Assembly: GCF_008831285.2 (NCBI RefSeq)
Contig: NC_045146.1
Coordinates: 6,026,972 to 6,090,971 of the forward strand
Source of the DNA: Nymphaea colorata
Lineage: Eukaryota > Streptophyta > Magnoliopsida > Nymphaeales > Nymphaeaceae
DNA length: 64,000 nt
Direction of reading: 5' to 3'
Below the pieces are notes generated by a model. It did not search any database. It had not been told where the DNA came from and worked only from the letters and a program-made list of their open reading frames with translations. Positions 48,252 through 60,497 of this stretch are shown here, in pieces; within the stretch, counting starts at the first letter, position 1; each line of letters starts with the position of its first letter. Position numbers and translations under genes: made by a program.

Positions 48252-49300
48252 ATCATCATTTGGCTAGGATTATCATTGATGCATTTCAACTCTTTTGAAC
48301 ATCTCATTCTTTGGCCTTGACCCCATCGGCATTTCACTACATTGCTTAGCGATTGTGTTTTCTTTCTTGCATATAAGACAAGTTGAAGAGGATCGATCAT
48401 GTTCACTTAGATCTAGGATCAATCATATCCACTTAGATCTAGAATTAAATACAACCCTCCTCAATTTAAGGCTTGATTGAAAACAATGTTTGTTCTTCTT
48501 CTTAGTTTAATCATCATCTTAGGAATCATTACACTGGAGACAACCGATTTTGCATGTTTGTTCATATTTCTAAATTTTTATTACCTATTTGTCCCGGTCA
48601 TCATGTTGTCAGGCTTGGTTTTAGGTTCTAGCATGAAACTAAGCCTTAAAACTAGACCAAACCTTGGGCAAAAAAGCCCCCTCGTTAGTACCATGAGTGA
48701 TAACTTGTGGTATATCGACGAGTGTCCAAGAAGAAGTTAATAGACCCTACCCTTAGTTGTTTAAGAAAGAATCTATACTATAACTAAGTCATTCGGCTAA
48801 AAGCATATAAGCGTAACTTGATATTGAATTATCGTGATGCAAAATTATCTCAATTTGGTCCCTATATCATTTTCTCTCCAAAATTGTTTCACATAATAGA
48901 AGTATAGAGAATGTTGATGTGCATAAAATCTCATGTGATGATTTACAACCTCATCATATACCTCTACTTCATATCATCTTTGTCAACCTAGTTAATCCTT
49001 TCTATTAATTTAGTCTCTACCCTTCAGGGTCATTACTCAAGATGTATTCTTTCTAACGTGGTGTCACTTTGCCTTATGATCACTTCCTCTTTGGGGAAGG
49101 ACCCGAACGGTTTACTTATATCTCTTTTGAGTCTAGACCTTTGGCTCCTGAATGGTATTGGTCTTGGCATACCACCTTCTCTCAGATGTTTCCTTTCTAC
49201 TTTGAAGAATGTGAGCTAGAGACAGTGGCAGCTAGAGGAATGCAATAACTGGATGGAAATTTGGTGCATACATTTGCTGAGTGATGGAACCCAAGCACCT
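48252..49300. other. T5 leader, no gene seen
   Basis: Non-coding leader between the primer site and ORF1. An 87-codon open frame (48477-48740) is rich in Leu/Ile/Phe, but its wording matches no retrotransposon or host family I know; judged chance. Confidence 0.5.
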
Positions 49301-49319
49301 CCTCTTTTTGGTTTTCATG

Positions 49320-50310
49320 AGGAGAAATGATGGTATTATTAGATGAATTTACCGAAATACTAGACCTTCCCACCCCAACTTGTGACCTAAATGATCCATT
49401 TGAGAAAGAATTCCTCAAGAACCCGACTAAGATTAATGCAAATGACTTTATAGCTCACTTTACTGGACAAAAACTTTTCCCCTAGTAGAAAACTATGAGT
49501 GTCAAAGCATCAACTTGAAAAATTTGTATGAAAAATTTGGAGCCTATGTCGAACCTTCTACCTTATCTCAAAAAACCATAGGAAGAGTTAAATATTGTAT
49601 GATGCTTTGCACATTGGGAGTGACCCTTTTCACCAATGGAAGTGACCTCCTAGATGTTTGTATCACCCAATTTTTCTCGATCTGAGGACATAGCGGGACC
49701 CAACACTTGTCAATGCAATAACAATCTTGGCTTTCCTTTACCAAGAACTCACCCACTTCACCATTGGAGATGCTGACTTCATACAAGGATCCACATATGC
49801 TTTACAATTGTGGTTCCTTAAGCACGTAGGACCCCAAGCCAGTCTATTCAGAGCACTAATGGAGCATTAATAGTCTTAGAGAAATACCACCATGTTATCG
49901 AGAAGTTGAATGAAGAAGAGATCATTTGGGACTATTTTCATCGTCATCAAAGTCCGCCTCAATACACTCACCATTATCACGAGCGTACTACACTCTTGGG
50001 CTCTTATTTTAGATGCATGAGACAATTCTCTCAAAGGTAAAAGATGGTTTTTGTGCATGCATCAATTGAAGCTATTCCTGAATTCAACCTCAACTTTCCT
50101 TAATGGGGGGCATTGTTCGCAGTGGCTCAACAAGAGCGGAAGACACAAATATCATACACTTGATTCACTGGCCCAGTGGTAAAGAAGCAATATGTCGAGC
50201 AGTGGGATGCCAACCGACCACCATCTATGCTTCCTTAAAAGTTTCCCTTATCAACTTTGTATTCCTCATTTCAACTTCAGTCATCATCATCTTTGTTAGT
50301 GTTTTCTTTT
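49320..50310 (+). pseudogene. T5 ORF1 remnant (Tat-specific ORF before gag)
   Basis: Broken plus-strand frames: MVLLDEFTEILDLPTPTCDL and NPTKINANDFIAHFTGQKL (49327-49480), KTIGRVKYCMMLCTLGVTLF (49570-49630), LPFTKNSPTSPLE-type and TYALQLWFLKHVGPQASLF segments (49730-49850), YVEQWDANRPPS (50190). The pattern (an EF.EIL.LP start, a later 'LW..KH' block, then a WDANRP block) fits the protein encoded upstream of gag in Ogre/Tat elements, which has no known function. There are many stops and frameshifts. Identification is by order and wording only. Confidence 0.55.
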
Positions 50311-50485
50311 GATGTAACTTTTAAAACTCCTAATACAATATGAAGTTTTATTTTGTCATTATTTTTTTCCAATGACTCTTCATTTTCCTGTCTCACAAGG
50401 TGAATACTTGAAAGCCAACAAAATGGTTGAAGTCAGAGCACAAGCTAAGCAGGCTCCTTAGAGCAAGGCTTCATCTTCTGGGCCT

Positions 50486-50986
50486 ATGGCAGAAACACTT
50501 GGCCTTCCAGCAATCAAGCTAGAAGGCTACCATATGTTCTGGTTGTTCATGGAGCGATTCATGAGGGAACAGGAAGAACAAAAAGCCCTAATGGTTACTA
50601 AAAAGCCAGAAACTGAAAAGCCAGTCAAGCAAAAGAGAAACAAGAAAGACAACAAATCCTCTCCTACAAATCGAGATGGAGGTCATCTAGATTCAGACTC
50701 AACAACTAGTAAGGATGAAAAACCCAAATTGCTTCTGCTCAAGAAGAAAAAGATAATAAAAAAAGCAAGAAAGGAAAATAAATTCTGGAGGAAAGCAGTT
50801 CACCTAGCCCTCTCACAAGTGAAAGTCAGAGAAAAAGCCAAAAGGAAAGAGAAAGTCTACCAAAAAAGGCAAAAGGTAAAAAAGTACATCCCAAGCAATA
50901 GCTCAGACAGCGAAAGTTTTAAAGAGAAAGTAAAGGAGAACAAAGGCAAGAAGAAAAAGACATGCAAAATTAGTCAAATCAAGTAA
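50486..50986 (+). pseudogene. T5 gag N-terminal, Lys-rich linker
   Basis: An open frame of 166 codons. The start resembles the Tat gag N-terminus (MAETLGLPAIKLEGYHMFW); the rest is a highly charged Lys/Glu region with Ser clusters (SNSSDSESFKEKVKENKGKK). It ends at a TAA and gag resumes at 51021. Probably one reading frame in the ancestor. Confidence 0.6.
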
Positions 50987-51020
50987 TGATGAAAGTCCGA
51001 CTAAGTGCAAGTTTCATAAA

Positions 51021-52141
51021 ATGGAGAAAAGAATGAACAACCTCGAACTTAAGGGGAAAGGAAAATGCTCATACTCATGCAAGGATTACTATCTTGGTAT
51101 TGAAGGAGACGAAGACATGAAGAGTTTGCCCAAAGAGTTTGTCAAATATGATGGAACTACCTGCCCACAAGTTCATCTTTCAACCTTCATCAATGATTGC
51201 TAGAAAATTCGAACAAATAACAGAGGTTTGTTTTGCTACTTTCCAAGAAGCCTTGAAGGCATCACTGCATAATGGTACAATGAAAAGGTCAACCCAGTTG
51301 AACTGAAAGAATTTGATAAATTGGTTAACATGTTTGTCAAGAGATTTAAGCAAAATAGTCTCATGGCTCCAACCCTCAATACCATTTGTAGTCTCTATCA
51401 AAAACAAGGAGAAAAGGCTCGAGAATTCATCCAAAAATGGAGAATTCAATGCAATAAGATGAAGGAGTCCATTTGTAAAACACATGCTTTGTCACTTATC
51501 AGAAAAAATCTCGTCCAACCCCTAAAAAGTCTCATCCGCAATGCTCTAATCAAGACCTTTGTTGAGTTGATTGAACAAACAGATTCAATAGAGGAAGGAA
51601 TTGACAAAGGCGATTTTGATGGAATCATTGCTCCTAAATACAAAGAAGATGGTAAAAAAGGAGGCAGTTGCCCACACACTTCATAGATAATGCTGACATT
51701 CGAAAGGAAAACGACAATAGTTATAAGCATGACAAAGAATTCAACCACAAAAGGAAAACACAACCGTCCAAAGGAAATGAAGAAGGGAGGACAAACACTC
51801 AGGCTAGATTTATGACTAGAAGTTCACTCCTTTCAGTCAGTCTCGCAAGAAGATCCTAGAGTAACTCCTTGCCAAAGGAACTATCATCTTGCCAAAAATG
51901 TTAGAAGCCTCCAAAAATGATGGGAGGTAATAAAGAAAAGTTATGTAAGTTTCATTGTGCCCTTGGTCATGACACCGAGAATTGTTTTGTCCTCAAAAAC
52001 ATTATCCAAAATTTCATCAACAAGGATTTCAAGGTTGATGATGATAGCATCCCTGAGGTATTAAGGAATGCATTTCCTAATCACAGGAAGGCGGTAGTAG
52101 CCACGATCACCATAGGCACTCCACTCCCATATCACCCGTAG
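51021..52141 (+). pseudogene. T5 gag core and zinc-knuckle remnant
   Basis: Capsid-type retrotransposon gag: LPKEFVKYDGTTCPQVHLS (51127-51183), a stop at 51201, a further stop near 51269, then WYNEKVNPVELKEFDKL, FVKRFKQNS and REFIQKWRIQCNKMKES (51321-51686). The knuckle CKFHCALGHDTENCF with following LKNIIQNFI lies at 51950-52020. The protein would form the particle and bind RNA. It is split by at least three stops. Confidence 0.85.
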
Positions 52142-52368
52142 GAGCACGTCCGACCTCACAATGGAAGGAGTTCACACAAAGTCATGATGACGAATTAAAG
52201 AAACCTTTAGATTTTATTGCTATGATGAACAACAAGGCAAAAAGTTCATCAAAAAAACCTGTCATATATCCAAAAACTATCTTACGGTCATCTTATGATG
52301 AATCATCAGATGACTCCTCGAACGAGAATCCATGCCACTTGGATAATGTCTTTTCCTTGCAAGTATAA

Positions 52369-52760
52369 ATGATTGAGGAAGACTGGATTGAAGCCTCTAT
52401 GGACCAGTCAATTATCTTTTTAGTAAAGAACCTCTCAAAATGGGGATATTATCATTACGGTGCTCTTTACATCATCATTCAAGTTAATAAGATGACTGTG
52501 CCACATGTATTGATCGATGGAGAAAGTGGTTTAAATATTTGTCCTAATTTCATAGCTAAAGCTTTGGGATTTCGTGAAGATAAGTATCACCCTGATGATA
52601 CCAAGATCTACGGATACGACAACCAAAGCATGAATACGAATGGTACCTCGACATGGATGTGTTCATCGAACACACCAGTCATTGCATTACATTTCACGTG
52701 ATGGATGTACCACCATCATATAACTTGCTCTTGAAACGGCCTTGGATCCACAAAGTACGA
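52369..52760 (+). pseudogene. T5 aspartic protease
   Basis: HVLIDGESGLNICPNFIAKA at about 52504 is the active-site block; the family normally has D(G/N)GS and here it is DGES. The following YNLLLKRPWIHKV (about 52715) is the protease C-terminal block with its LLG-type turn changed to LLK. A frameshift at about 52700 separates the two. Confidence 0.8.
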
Positions 52761-52820
52761 TGAATCTCGTCCACTCTTCATCAATACCTCAAATAGAATT
52801 TTGGTCCATCGGTCATCACC

Positions 52821-53141
52821 ATGTGTGCTGAGGATCCAGTCAAGAAGTTGGTACAACCAATGCTCCCTAGGCCAATTGATTCAATGGACGTACCCAACAT
52901 AAGAACAGTGAAGGAAGGACCTTTGAAAGAATGGATGCAGAACATGGAGATAGATGAATCATCTGGGAATGTCCATACTATTTCAAGCTGCCATGCAAGT
53001 TACCTAAAAAATTCCTTGCATGCTCATTTTGTGAAAAACTCTAAGGGATTTCAGTTGCTTCTAAAAAATGGTTATCATCCATTCACCGGCCTTGGAAAGA
53101 ATGAAGATGGCATCTTGCTGCCGATTAGTATCCCTTTTTAG
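52821..53141 (+). pseudogene. T5 linker with G-patch domain
   Basis: After VQPMLPRPIDSMDVPN the frame carries LLKNGYHPFTGLGKNEDGI (53050-53110), a G-patch-like motif (GY.P.TGLGK..DGI) followed by the usual PI. A G-patch between protease and RT is characteristic of Tat elements; its role may be RNA binding. Confidence 0.7.
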
Positions 53142-53324
53142 ATGAACACCACAAGATTGAGATATCATAAGAAAATTTGAAAAGGATTTTGTTACCTAAT
53201 AGTATTTCCCTATGTTTTTGAATCCTCCCATGAATTTTGTAATCTTAACTTGTACTTGTTTGGTCTCATGACAGGATCCCCCTCTATGAAGTAAGAATTT
53301 TCAATATGAAATGCAAGTAATCTT

Positions 53325-54451
53325 TTGATATCAATTTTAATTTTGTTCAATTTTTTTCTATCCTCCTCCTTACAGGATGTCGAAACTCAATATGTCTCAG
53401 TTTCTTCTATTTCTTCGGAAGTCCCCCAGAAAGCATTTATCAAAAAAGCAGTCGGTGAAGTAGAACGTACGACAATACCCGAGTTGGAATTACCAGAATT
53501 CACTCAGATTCGGAAACAAGAACATCCCTCGTCCTTAGTTAATAATCCAATTGAAGAGATTAATATTGGAATAGTGAGAATCATAAAATCCTTCAAATTA
53601 GCACCAGTTTGTCAATTGACGAGAAGAAAAAATTAGTAGACTTTCTTATAAGCCATCAAGAAGTTTTCATATGGACCTATGAAGATATGTGGAGTTTAGA
53701 CCCTCAGTTGGTTGAACATCATTTGCTCCTAAGTCCTGGCTGCAAGCCAGTTAAGCAAAAATTAAGCATGCTTGATCCTCAACTAGAAGGGCCCGTAAAA
53801 GAAGGATTTAAGGACCTACTAAAGGTAAAATTTATCCACGCCATTGATTACCCTGAATGGTTGGCTAATATCATGGTGGTCTCCTAAAAAATGGCAAAGC
53901 CAGGTTGTCATCGACTTTCGAGACCTAAACAAAGCCACGCTGAAAGACGATTGTCCACTTCCAAAGATTGATTCATTGGTAGATAGTACTGCAGTACCAA
54001 ATCAAATCAACAGTTCAAGGATCAACCAAAGACCGTTTTTACCACCACTTGGGTCACTTTTTGTTACACAGTGATGTCATTTGGGTTAAAAAATACTATA
54101 GCAACTTATCAAAGAGCCATAGCCGCTATCTTCTATGACTAGCTGCACAAAATCATGGATGCGTATATTGATGATATATTAATTAAGTCTAAGGCAAAAG
54201 AAAACCACATTGAAACCCTTACCCAGGTGTTTGAGAGACTCCTACAATACAAGCTTCGTTTGAATCTTCAAAATGTATGTTTGGGGTTGAATCACGTAAA
54301 CTTTTGGGTTTCATGGTCAGTAAGAGGGGGATCGAGATTGATCTTACCAAAGATAAAACAATCATTGATATACCACCACCTACCAATATCAAGGAACTGT
54401 GAAGTTTACAAGGGCGAATCTAGTTCATCAGATGATTCATTTCTAATCTAG
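53325..54451 (+). pseudogene. T5 reverse transcriptase with catalytic deletion
   Basis: N-terminal blocks ISHQEVFIWTYEDMWSLDP, LLLSPGCKPVKQKL and DYPEWLANIMVVS (53640-53885), a frameshift, then IDFRDLNKATLKDD and DSLVDSTAV (53900-53995). The segment that should follow, with the first catalytic Asp, is missing: the frame jumps to the region just before FTTTWVTFCYTVMSFGLKN (54035-54095). YIDDILIKSKAKENHIETL (54164-54220) keeps the second catalytic pair. The enzyme cannot work. Confidence 0.88.
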
Positions 54452-54479
54452 CTATAAGATGTGAACCATTCAACCAGCT

Positions 54480-54960
54480 GCTGAGGAAAAGCATCAAGTT
54501 TGAATGGGGTTTTGAGTGCCAATAGTCCTACTCTACATCACAGTGAATGAATCAGCATGTGGCTTCTTTTTGGCACAATATGAGGAATGAAGTCGCATCG
54601 AGCATGAAATATATTATGTCAACAAAACTTTTATCCAATATGAAAAGAAGTACTTTCCAATGGAAAAAACTTGTCTAGCGTTGGTTTAGATGTGTTAGAA
54701 GCTGAGACATAATTTATTAGCTTATGAGGTCAAGATACTCTCCAAGCTAAGTCCTCTTAAGTACATTTTGGAACAACCATTCTTTAATGGGCACATCGCC
54801 AAATGGCAAGTTTTGCTGATGCAATACAATCTTGAATATGTGTCCTAGAAGTCAATTAAAGGACAAGCAATTGCAGATCAGTTAGCATACTTTCCCTAGT
54901 ACGAAAAAATCAGAACAAATGATAAGTTTGCAGACGAACACATACTAAGATTGGAAACAG
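54480..54960 (+). pseudogene. T5 RT-linked RNase H
   Basis: Blocks in broken frames: FEWGFEC (54500), LYITVNESACGFFLAQYEE (54530-54590), EKKYFPMEKTCLALV (54640-54685), LSPLKYILEQPFFNGHIAKW (54750-54810), KSIKGQAIADQLAYFP (54850-54900). This is the standard gypsy RNase H and connection. Stops occur about every 100-150 bp. Confidence 0.8.
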
Positions 54961-55345
54961 TTCCAATATGGAAGATGTACTTTGATGAGTCCAGAAACAT
55001 GATGGGAGTAGGTATAGACATTCTACTTGCCACTTTGGAAGATAAAATGATCCCCTACTCTGAAACTTGATTTTTCATGTACCCATAACATGGCCGAATA
55101 TGAAGCCCTCATACAAGGACTTCATTTTTTACTGAGTTTTTAAGTAAAAAGAGTGCATGCTTTCGACAAATTTCGGCTTATCGTCAATCAAGTGAACGAA
55201 GAATGGCAAGTCAAAGATGAAAAGTTGGTGCGATATCAAGACCATGATCCGTTAGTTTGAAGAAGTACAACTAGCTCATACAACAAGAGAAGACAACCCT
55301 ATTGCGGATGGCCTCACGAGTCTAGGATACACTATCTCCTTTCGA
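54961..55345 (+). pseudogene. T5 second (archaeal-type) RNase H
   Basis: IWKMYFDESRNMMGVGIDIL (54967), then MAEYEALIQGLHFLL (55090-55135) and VNQVNEEWQVKDEKL (55185-55225) are the ordered blocks of the additional RNase H found in Tat elements, with the catalytic Asp in YFDES and the Glu in AEYEAL visible. Frame changes separate them. Confidence 0.78.
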
Positions 55346-55405
55346 ACGAACGAAACAATTCGATCTTTTGAGACTGGAAGATTAGAAGATCCTGCTTTTA
55401 AAGCG

Positions 55406-56370
55406 ATGAAACATGTTCATCATATCCAAGAAGGGAATACACCTTGGTACCATGAGATCAAAAGATATATTGAGAACAGAGAATTCCTGACTAGAATGCC
55501 CAAAAATGAACAAAAAACAATTCGACGTATGTCAACGATGCACTTTATTCTTGCAGGAGTGCTATACAAACATGGATTTAATACTGAATACTCTCGGTAC
55601 CAAATGGGCAGAAGTCATCATTGTCAGAATAGTAGAAGGGCGTCACGTAGTGGCCTTCATTCACAAAAATCTTTTTTGCTGATTTGGAGTCTCTTATGAT
55701 ATAGTATCTGATAACGAGACTCATTTCAAAAATGAAAAGATGAGGCAGTTATGCAACAAATACCGTATCATGCATCATTTTTTAGCTCCTTATTACCCTC
55801 AAGGTATTGGGCAAGCGGAAGCCACCAATAAGATCTTGATCCGCATCTTGGAGCAGACAATAGAAACTGGGAGAGACTGACATAAAAATATGCATGACGC
55901 TTTGTGGGCATATTGCACCACTATGAGAACTTCAACAAATGCTACTCCAGTGGAGCTAGTCTACAGAACAGAAGTGGTTCTACCGTTATATATACTAAAA
56001 CCTGCTTTGAAATTCACTTCTCTCATAGAGATCTCTCTAAATCAATATCTGCAGAATAGGTTAATGCGGCTCGATTTTCTAGATGAAAAGAGACTAAAAG
56101 CGGCTCAACACGCTGAAGCTTATCACTAAAGGGTGGCTAGACAATTTGCCAAGTCAGTTATCGAGAGACATTTCAAAGTGAACGACTTGGTCCTATGATC
56201 TGTGGTATACCTCAAAGGACAGCCATGGGGTAAGTGGGCACCGAATTGGGAAGACCCATATGTTATTAAGGAAGCCTTGCCTTGTAATTCATACCGATTA
56301 ATTAATGCTGATGGGGTGGAACTTGCCGATCCTGTTAACACTCTTCACCTCAAGAAATTATACGCCTAGT
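55406..56370 (+). pseudogene. T5 integrase
   Basis: N-terminus NTPWYHEIKRYIENREF and ILAGVLYKHGFN (55430-55580), then a deletion removes most of the HHCC finger and the first catalytic Asp region. The core resumes with VSDNETHFKNEKMRQLC and APYYPQGIGQAEATNKIL (55708-55840), keeping the second Asp and the Glu, then DALWAYCTTMRTSTNATPVE and a C-terminus with SYRLINADGVELADPVNTLH ending LKKLYA (56290-56370). Stops at several points. Confidence 0.88.
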
Positions 56371-56525
56371 CCTCTTGTATTCACTTTCCAATCAATGACA
56401 AATATTTGTGTTCTCCATATTCAATCTGCTATTCATTTTGAATTCTTCCCAGTCGTAAAATGTAACAAACACACTGGGATATTTTTTTTATTATTGTCAC
56501 TCAAGACTTGAGAGCAACCCATGCA
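56371..56525. other. T5 3' untranslated region
   Basis: Non-coding sequence between the integrase stop and the tandem repeats. Confidence 0.6.
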
Positions 56526-56529
56526 AGAA

Positions 56530-56690
56530 TGGGTTAAACCTGCAATGCAAAGCAACCTATGCAGGTAAGGGGTTAAACCTTCAATGCAAAGCAACACATG
56601 CAGGTAAGGGGTAAACCTGCAATGCAAAGCAACCTACTCAGGTAAGGGGTCAAACCTACACTTAATCTTGCCCATGACCCATTCAGGTAA
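56530..56690. repeat. 39-bp tandem repeat array upstream of the T5 3' LTR
   Basis: Three clear units and partial flanks, period 38-39 bp, with CAATGCAAAGCAAC (56543, 56582, 56620) and CAGGTAAGGGGT. Same location relative to the 3' LTR as the 37-bp array in T1, but unrelated in sequence. Confidence 0.85.
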
Positions 56691-56783
56691 AGGTTAATGC
56701 AGAAACATCACTCCTAACATGTTTTATTTGAAAACTCTAGGGTGCTTATCTTTGTCACTAAGCACTGCTAATGTCGGCTTATT

Positions 56784-56799
56784 AACAAAGATGGGCATT
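56784..56799 (+). other. T5 polypurine tract
   Basis: AACAAAGATGGGCATT abuts TGTTATCACCCC of the 3' LTR. Confidence 0.7.
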
Positions 56800-59733
56800 T
56801 GTTATCACCCCAAATTTTTTCCAAAAGATTGTATTTTATCTCTAAACCCTTATCCAAACCCAAACACAAAAACACAAATTCAAAACTCAACTCTAGACAC
56901 AAAATTCAAATCCAAAATCAAAATCTTGGATCCAAATTAGATCCAAAATCCAAGTTTGGATCTAAATCAAGAATTTCAAATTCAAAATCCAAAGCCGAGA
57001 CTAAACCAACAAAATTTGAATTTATGAGTGTCACACGCGCATGCACGGACCTTCCTTTTGTTTTATATTTTATTCTTACGCTAAGATGTGTTTTTGAGCC
57101 TAAATCATTCACTAGAACACATCGGCAACCAATTTAACCCAATTCGAATTTCAAATGAGCTTAGAGTCACTCAAAAAGATAAACAACCACCCGCCTAGCA
57201 TGGAACAGTGCCCGGAACGGGGATTGTGCACTGCATAGGTCCCATTTACATGTCAAAACCACCCCTTGGGGGGGGGGGGGGGGGGTTTGGTCCTTTTGGG
57301 TGGGTAATAGCCCTGCCCACACCCTAAAGGGGTTGTTGCAGGGCTAATGGCCAATTCCACTTAGTCAAAGCCTATTTTACCAAAAAAAAAAATTCAACAA
57401 TATTTGAAATTCGCATGAAAATCTTGTCAAATTCAAAAATTTTCAAATTTTGAGTTTTGTCTCCAAAATTCTCTACAAATATCCACACAATTTTCCCTCG
57501 TGAGCATAAGCAAACCCTTGGAGAACGTCTAGTGCTCTCTCACTTGAAGATTTAGAGTTTCCCCTTAGCTCTTTTTCTCCATTTCTCCCTTCTCTCTTCT
57601 TCTCTTCTTCTTCTCCAACTTTGGGAGGAAGCTTCTTCATGGTTCAACTCTTCAAAGGATCACAAGAAGATCTCTTGGAGGCATATCTTTATCACCTTGG
57701 AGCTTCACCCAGTGCAACCCTAGGATCATCTGAAGTAAGAGACTCATCTTCTAAATCATTCTCATTCGAGGTATGTAATTAATATCTCACTCTATTTCTT
57801 TCATTACTTCTTCCCTTCTTCATTTCCCCATGACCATATAAGATAGCTCTCAAATCTCCTCTTCGGAGCCACAAGCTATTCTTGAGTGCACTAGGAGCAT
57901 GAGAACGTGAAATGATTTCATTTTAAGCTTAAAACGTGTTTCTCTCTTATCTTGGATATTGCTTTGCTTTGAGATGTTGTTCACTCATGGTTGATTGATT
58001 TTTCTCATTTATATATGAATCAACGGTGAGAATAGGTGCTTGGGTTGGGATAATTCTTTATTCTTATATTGATTATGAGGTTGGGCTTTGCCCAACCCGG
58101 GACGGCTATTCATGAATATGTACATATTAAAAGTACATCTTCATGTTATTCTTGCGTTTAGTTTTCTTCTTAATCACCCGATTAGGAACCCTAATGAGTG
58201 CCTTATCATGTTGCTTGATTTTCTTACATACCCAACAATGGAAGAAATATATTCCCTTATAACAAGAAAAATAATAATGTTCTATGTTACTATATAAAAG
58301 TTTTGAAATCATGCTTTTCAAAAGATTTTCAAAAGCAAGAACCCTCTTTAATGAGACTTTGGAGACTTAGCTTAGGCTCTTGCATGAGCCTAAGTTTCTC
58401 TCTCGCCTATATAAAAATTGAAGTTGGATATTTTCAAGTCATTTGTTGATTTCCAATATCATGAAGACATATATGTACATACATGTTAATTATGTATATG
58501 TGCACAGGATGATGTTATTTATCCTTCTCTCTCTAGGGTTCCCCATATTGTTTTATGAATTTTCATATACACATTTTCTCTCTCTAGAATCTTTGTTTCT
58601 CTTTTCAAATTAAATGTCTTCTTCTACAAATTTCTTATATATATATATATATATATATTGCTCTATCTCTTTTCGTCTAAAATCTCTTTTCCCTTTATAT
58701 AAACTTTCCTATACATGTATGTATATTAGCATGTACATGTATATGTGCATTTCTCTATTTTTTTTTCTCTCTCTTTTAACATCTTCTTTTTCCTCTCTAT
58801 TTAGGTTAATACTTTATTTTCAAAATCTTTTACATACATACGTGTACATATATGTATATACATATACGTGTATATATGTATGTATATCCATATAAAATAC
58901 ATATAAAGATATGTATCTCCCTTCTTTTTTAAAATCTTTCATTTAATGATCTTTAAAATCTCTTTCTCTCTCTCTTTCTTTCTATGGGAGTATTTCATCT
59001 TTTCTATTCTTTTGGATATTTTTCTCCAAAGATCTAAGGTTTTAAATTCTAATTCATCGACTTCACCAAGACCGAAAATCAAGTAATGACCCAATATTAG
59101 AATCATGCTTGATGGTCTACAACCCCATTTCATTTTCAAAATTTTTTTATTTTCATAACAATATTTATGGCACTTATAAATAAAAATGAGAAACTTAGAT
59201 GTATGTGATGGTTGGAATGCTTTTAGATGAATATTATGGAAGGAATGAATTATTTCCTTCTAATCATGGAGGACCAATGCGTTCATGCGTTCACACTCAC
59301 TTGATATCACTTATGATTATAAGCACCTCTCCAAAAGAACTTAAGCAAGATGAGATGGAGCTCGAACTAGGTAGTAACCGAATTAGAGCAAAATCTCAAA
59401 CCTACTTAAAGTCTTAAGAGAACACTAAATCCACTTCAAAAATTATTTTTCAAGCTTTCCAAATGGTATTTGTAAAGGTTTCTCAATTCAAGATTTTTTC
59501 AAATCAAATTGTTTTACACTCCCATGTGATTCTTTAAGAACTTTTTCAAAAGTTTGAAACATCAAATCTTCAATATTTTCTCAAATACAACACCGAATTT
59601 AGAATGAAAAAGTTGTTTAAGCCAAAATGAAATGCATTAATTATGAGCATATTCCTTGGACTGATTACCTCCAGTAAAGGTGCTGGAAACTATCGATCTT
59701 CGTATTGACGGGCAAGTCCCTTTCTCTCTCCCA
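56800..59733 (+). repeat. T5 3' LTR
   Basis: It starts TGTTATCACCCCAAATTTTT. Collinear with the 5' LTR outside the central block 57195-57700. It carries a 20-base G run (57268-57287), a short AT tract (58636-58659) and the CCTATATAAAAAT box at 58406. Homology ends at about 59733, before the last 63 bp seen in the 5' LTR. Confidence 0.85.
57268..57287. repeat. Poly-G run
   Basis: Twenty consecutive G in the central segment unique to the 3' LTR. Such runs are error-prone in sequencing. Confidence 0.9.
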
Positions 59734-60497
59734 GATACTTCCTTCCCTTCTCTCTCTCTCTCTCTCATAGTTCCTTTCTTTCTACTCAATTGCATCCCAC
59801 TCTCTCATTATTGCTCTAATTCTCTGATGGGTTGATTGCTCGGTTGGAGAAGCTCAAGACCGACAACCTTCATTGTGATTTTGCCACATTCTTCCATTCT
59901 TCCCTCTGTTCTTCTTCCTCTTCATCCATTTTGTTGTCTACTCTTTGTCTTCCATTTTGGTGCACTCCCTCATTCTCCCACTTCTTCCTCTGCTATCCCT
60001 CTTCACTGTTTCTTTCCTTTGTTTTCCACTCTCCAATTTAGGTCTGTCTCCCCCCATAATGTGTTCCTCCTCTCTTGCGCTTGTTTCCAGGATTTCTCCT
60101 GAGATCTTTTGTTCTATCTGCCTACTCACTATCTTCTTCTTCCTGCTCCTTTTCTCCCATCAAACTTTCCTCCCTCTCACCATTTCTCCTTCGTCTCCCC
60201 CACTCTCCTTGTTCTTATCCACTTCACACACTCTTCATCTTCCTCTTATGTTCTTCCTCTTCTTCTTCCACTCCACTCTCACCTTTGCTCCTCCATAATC
60301 CACCGACTGCCACCCACTGCACCGGGTACAGCCCAAGCAGACTAGCGTCAACCTGCATCTATGAACACTAGCCTAAACGAATGGCCATCTTCATCTCCCA
60401 GCCCAAATATTGTTGCTAGAGGACAATGTCTTCTTCCTACTAGTCATTGCAGGCTCTCCTCCCTTCTATATTCTTCCTCTTGCTCTCAATTTCTCCT
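59734..60497. other. CT-rich stretch, no gene
   Basis: Dominated by CTTCTT/CTCTCT and TTCCTC words, including a CT microsatellite (about 59751-59766). The three overlapping plus-strand open frames are Ser/Leu/Phe/Pro-rich translations of this tract. It may be the continuation of the T4 LTR (CT-rich leader) displaced by T5, but no target duplication confirms this. Confidence 0.5.

Noticed and set aside
48477-48740. 87-codon frame with membrane-like N-terminus
   Set aside because: Lies in the T5 leader; composition follows local T-rich DNA and there is no family match or conserved position.
59832-60371. Overlapping Ser/Leu/Phe-rich open frames of up to 117 codons
   Set aside because: Low-complexity CT-rich DNA open in all three frames; no protein family wording.
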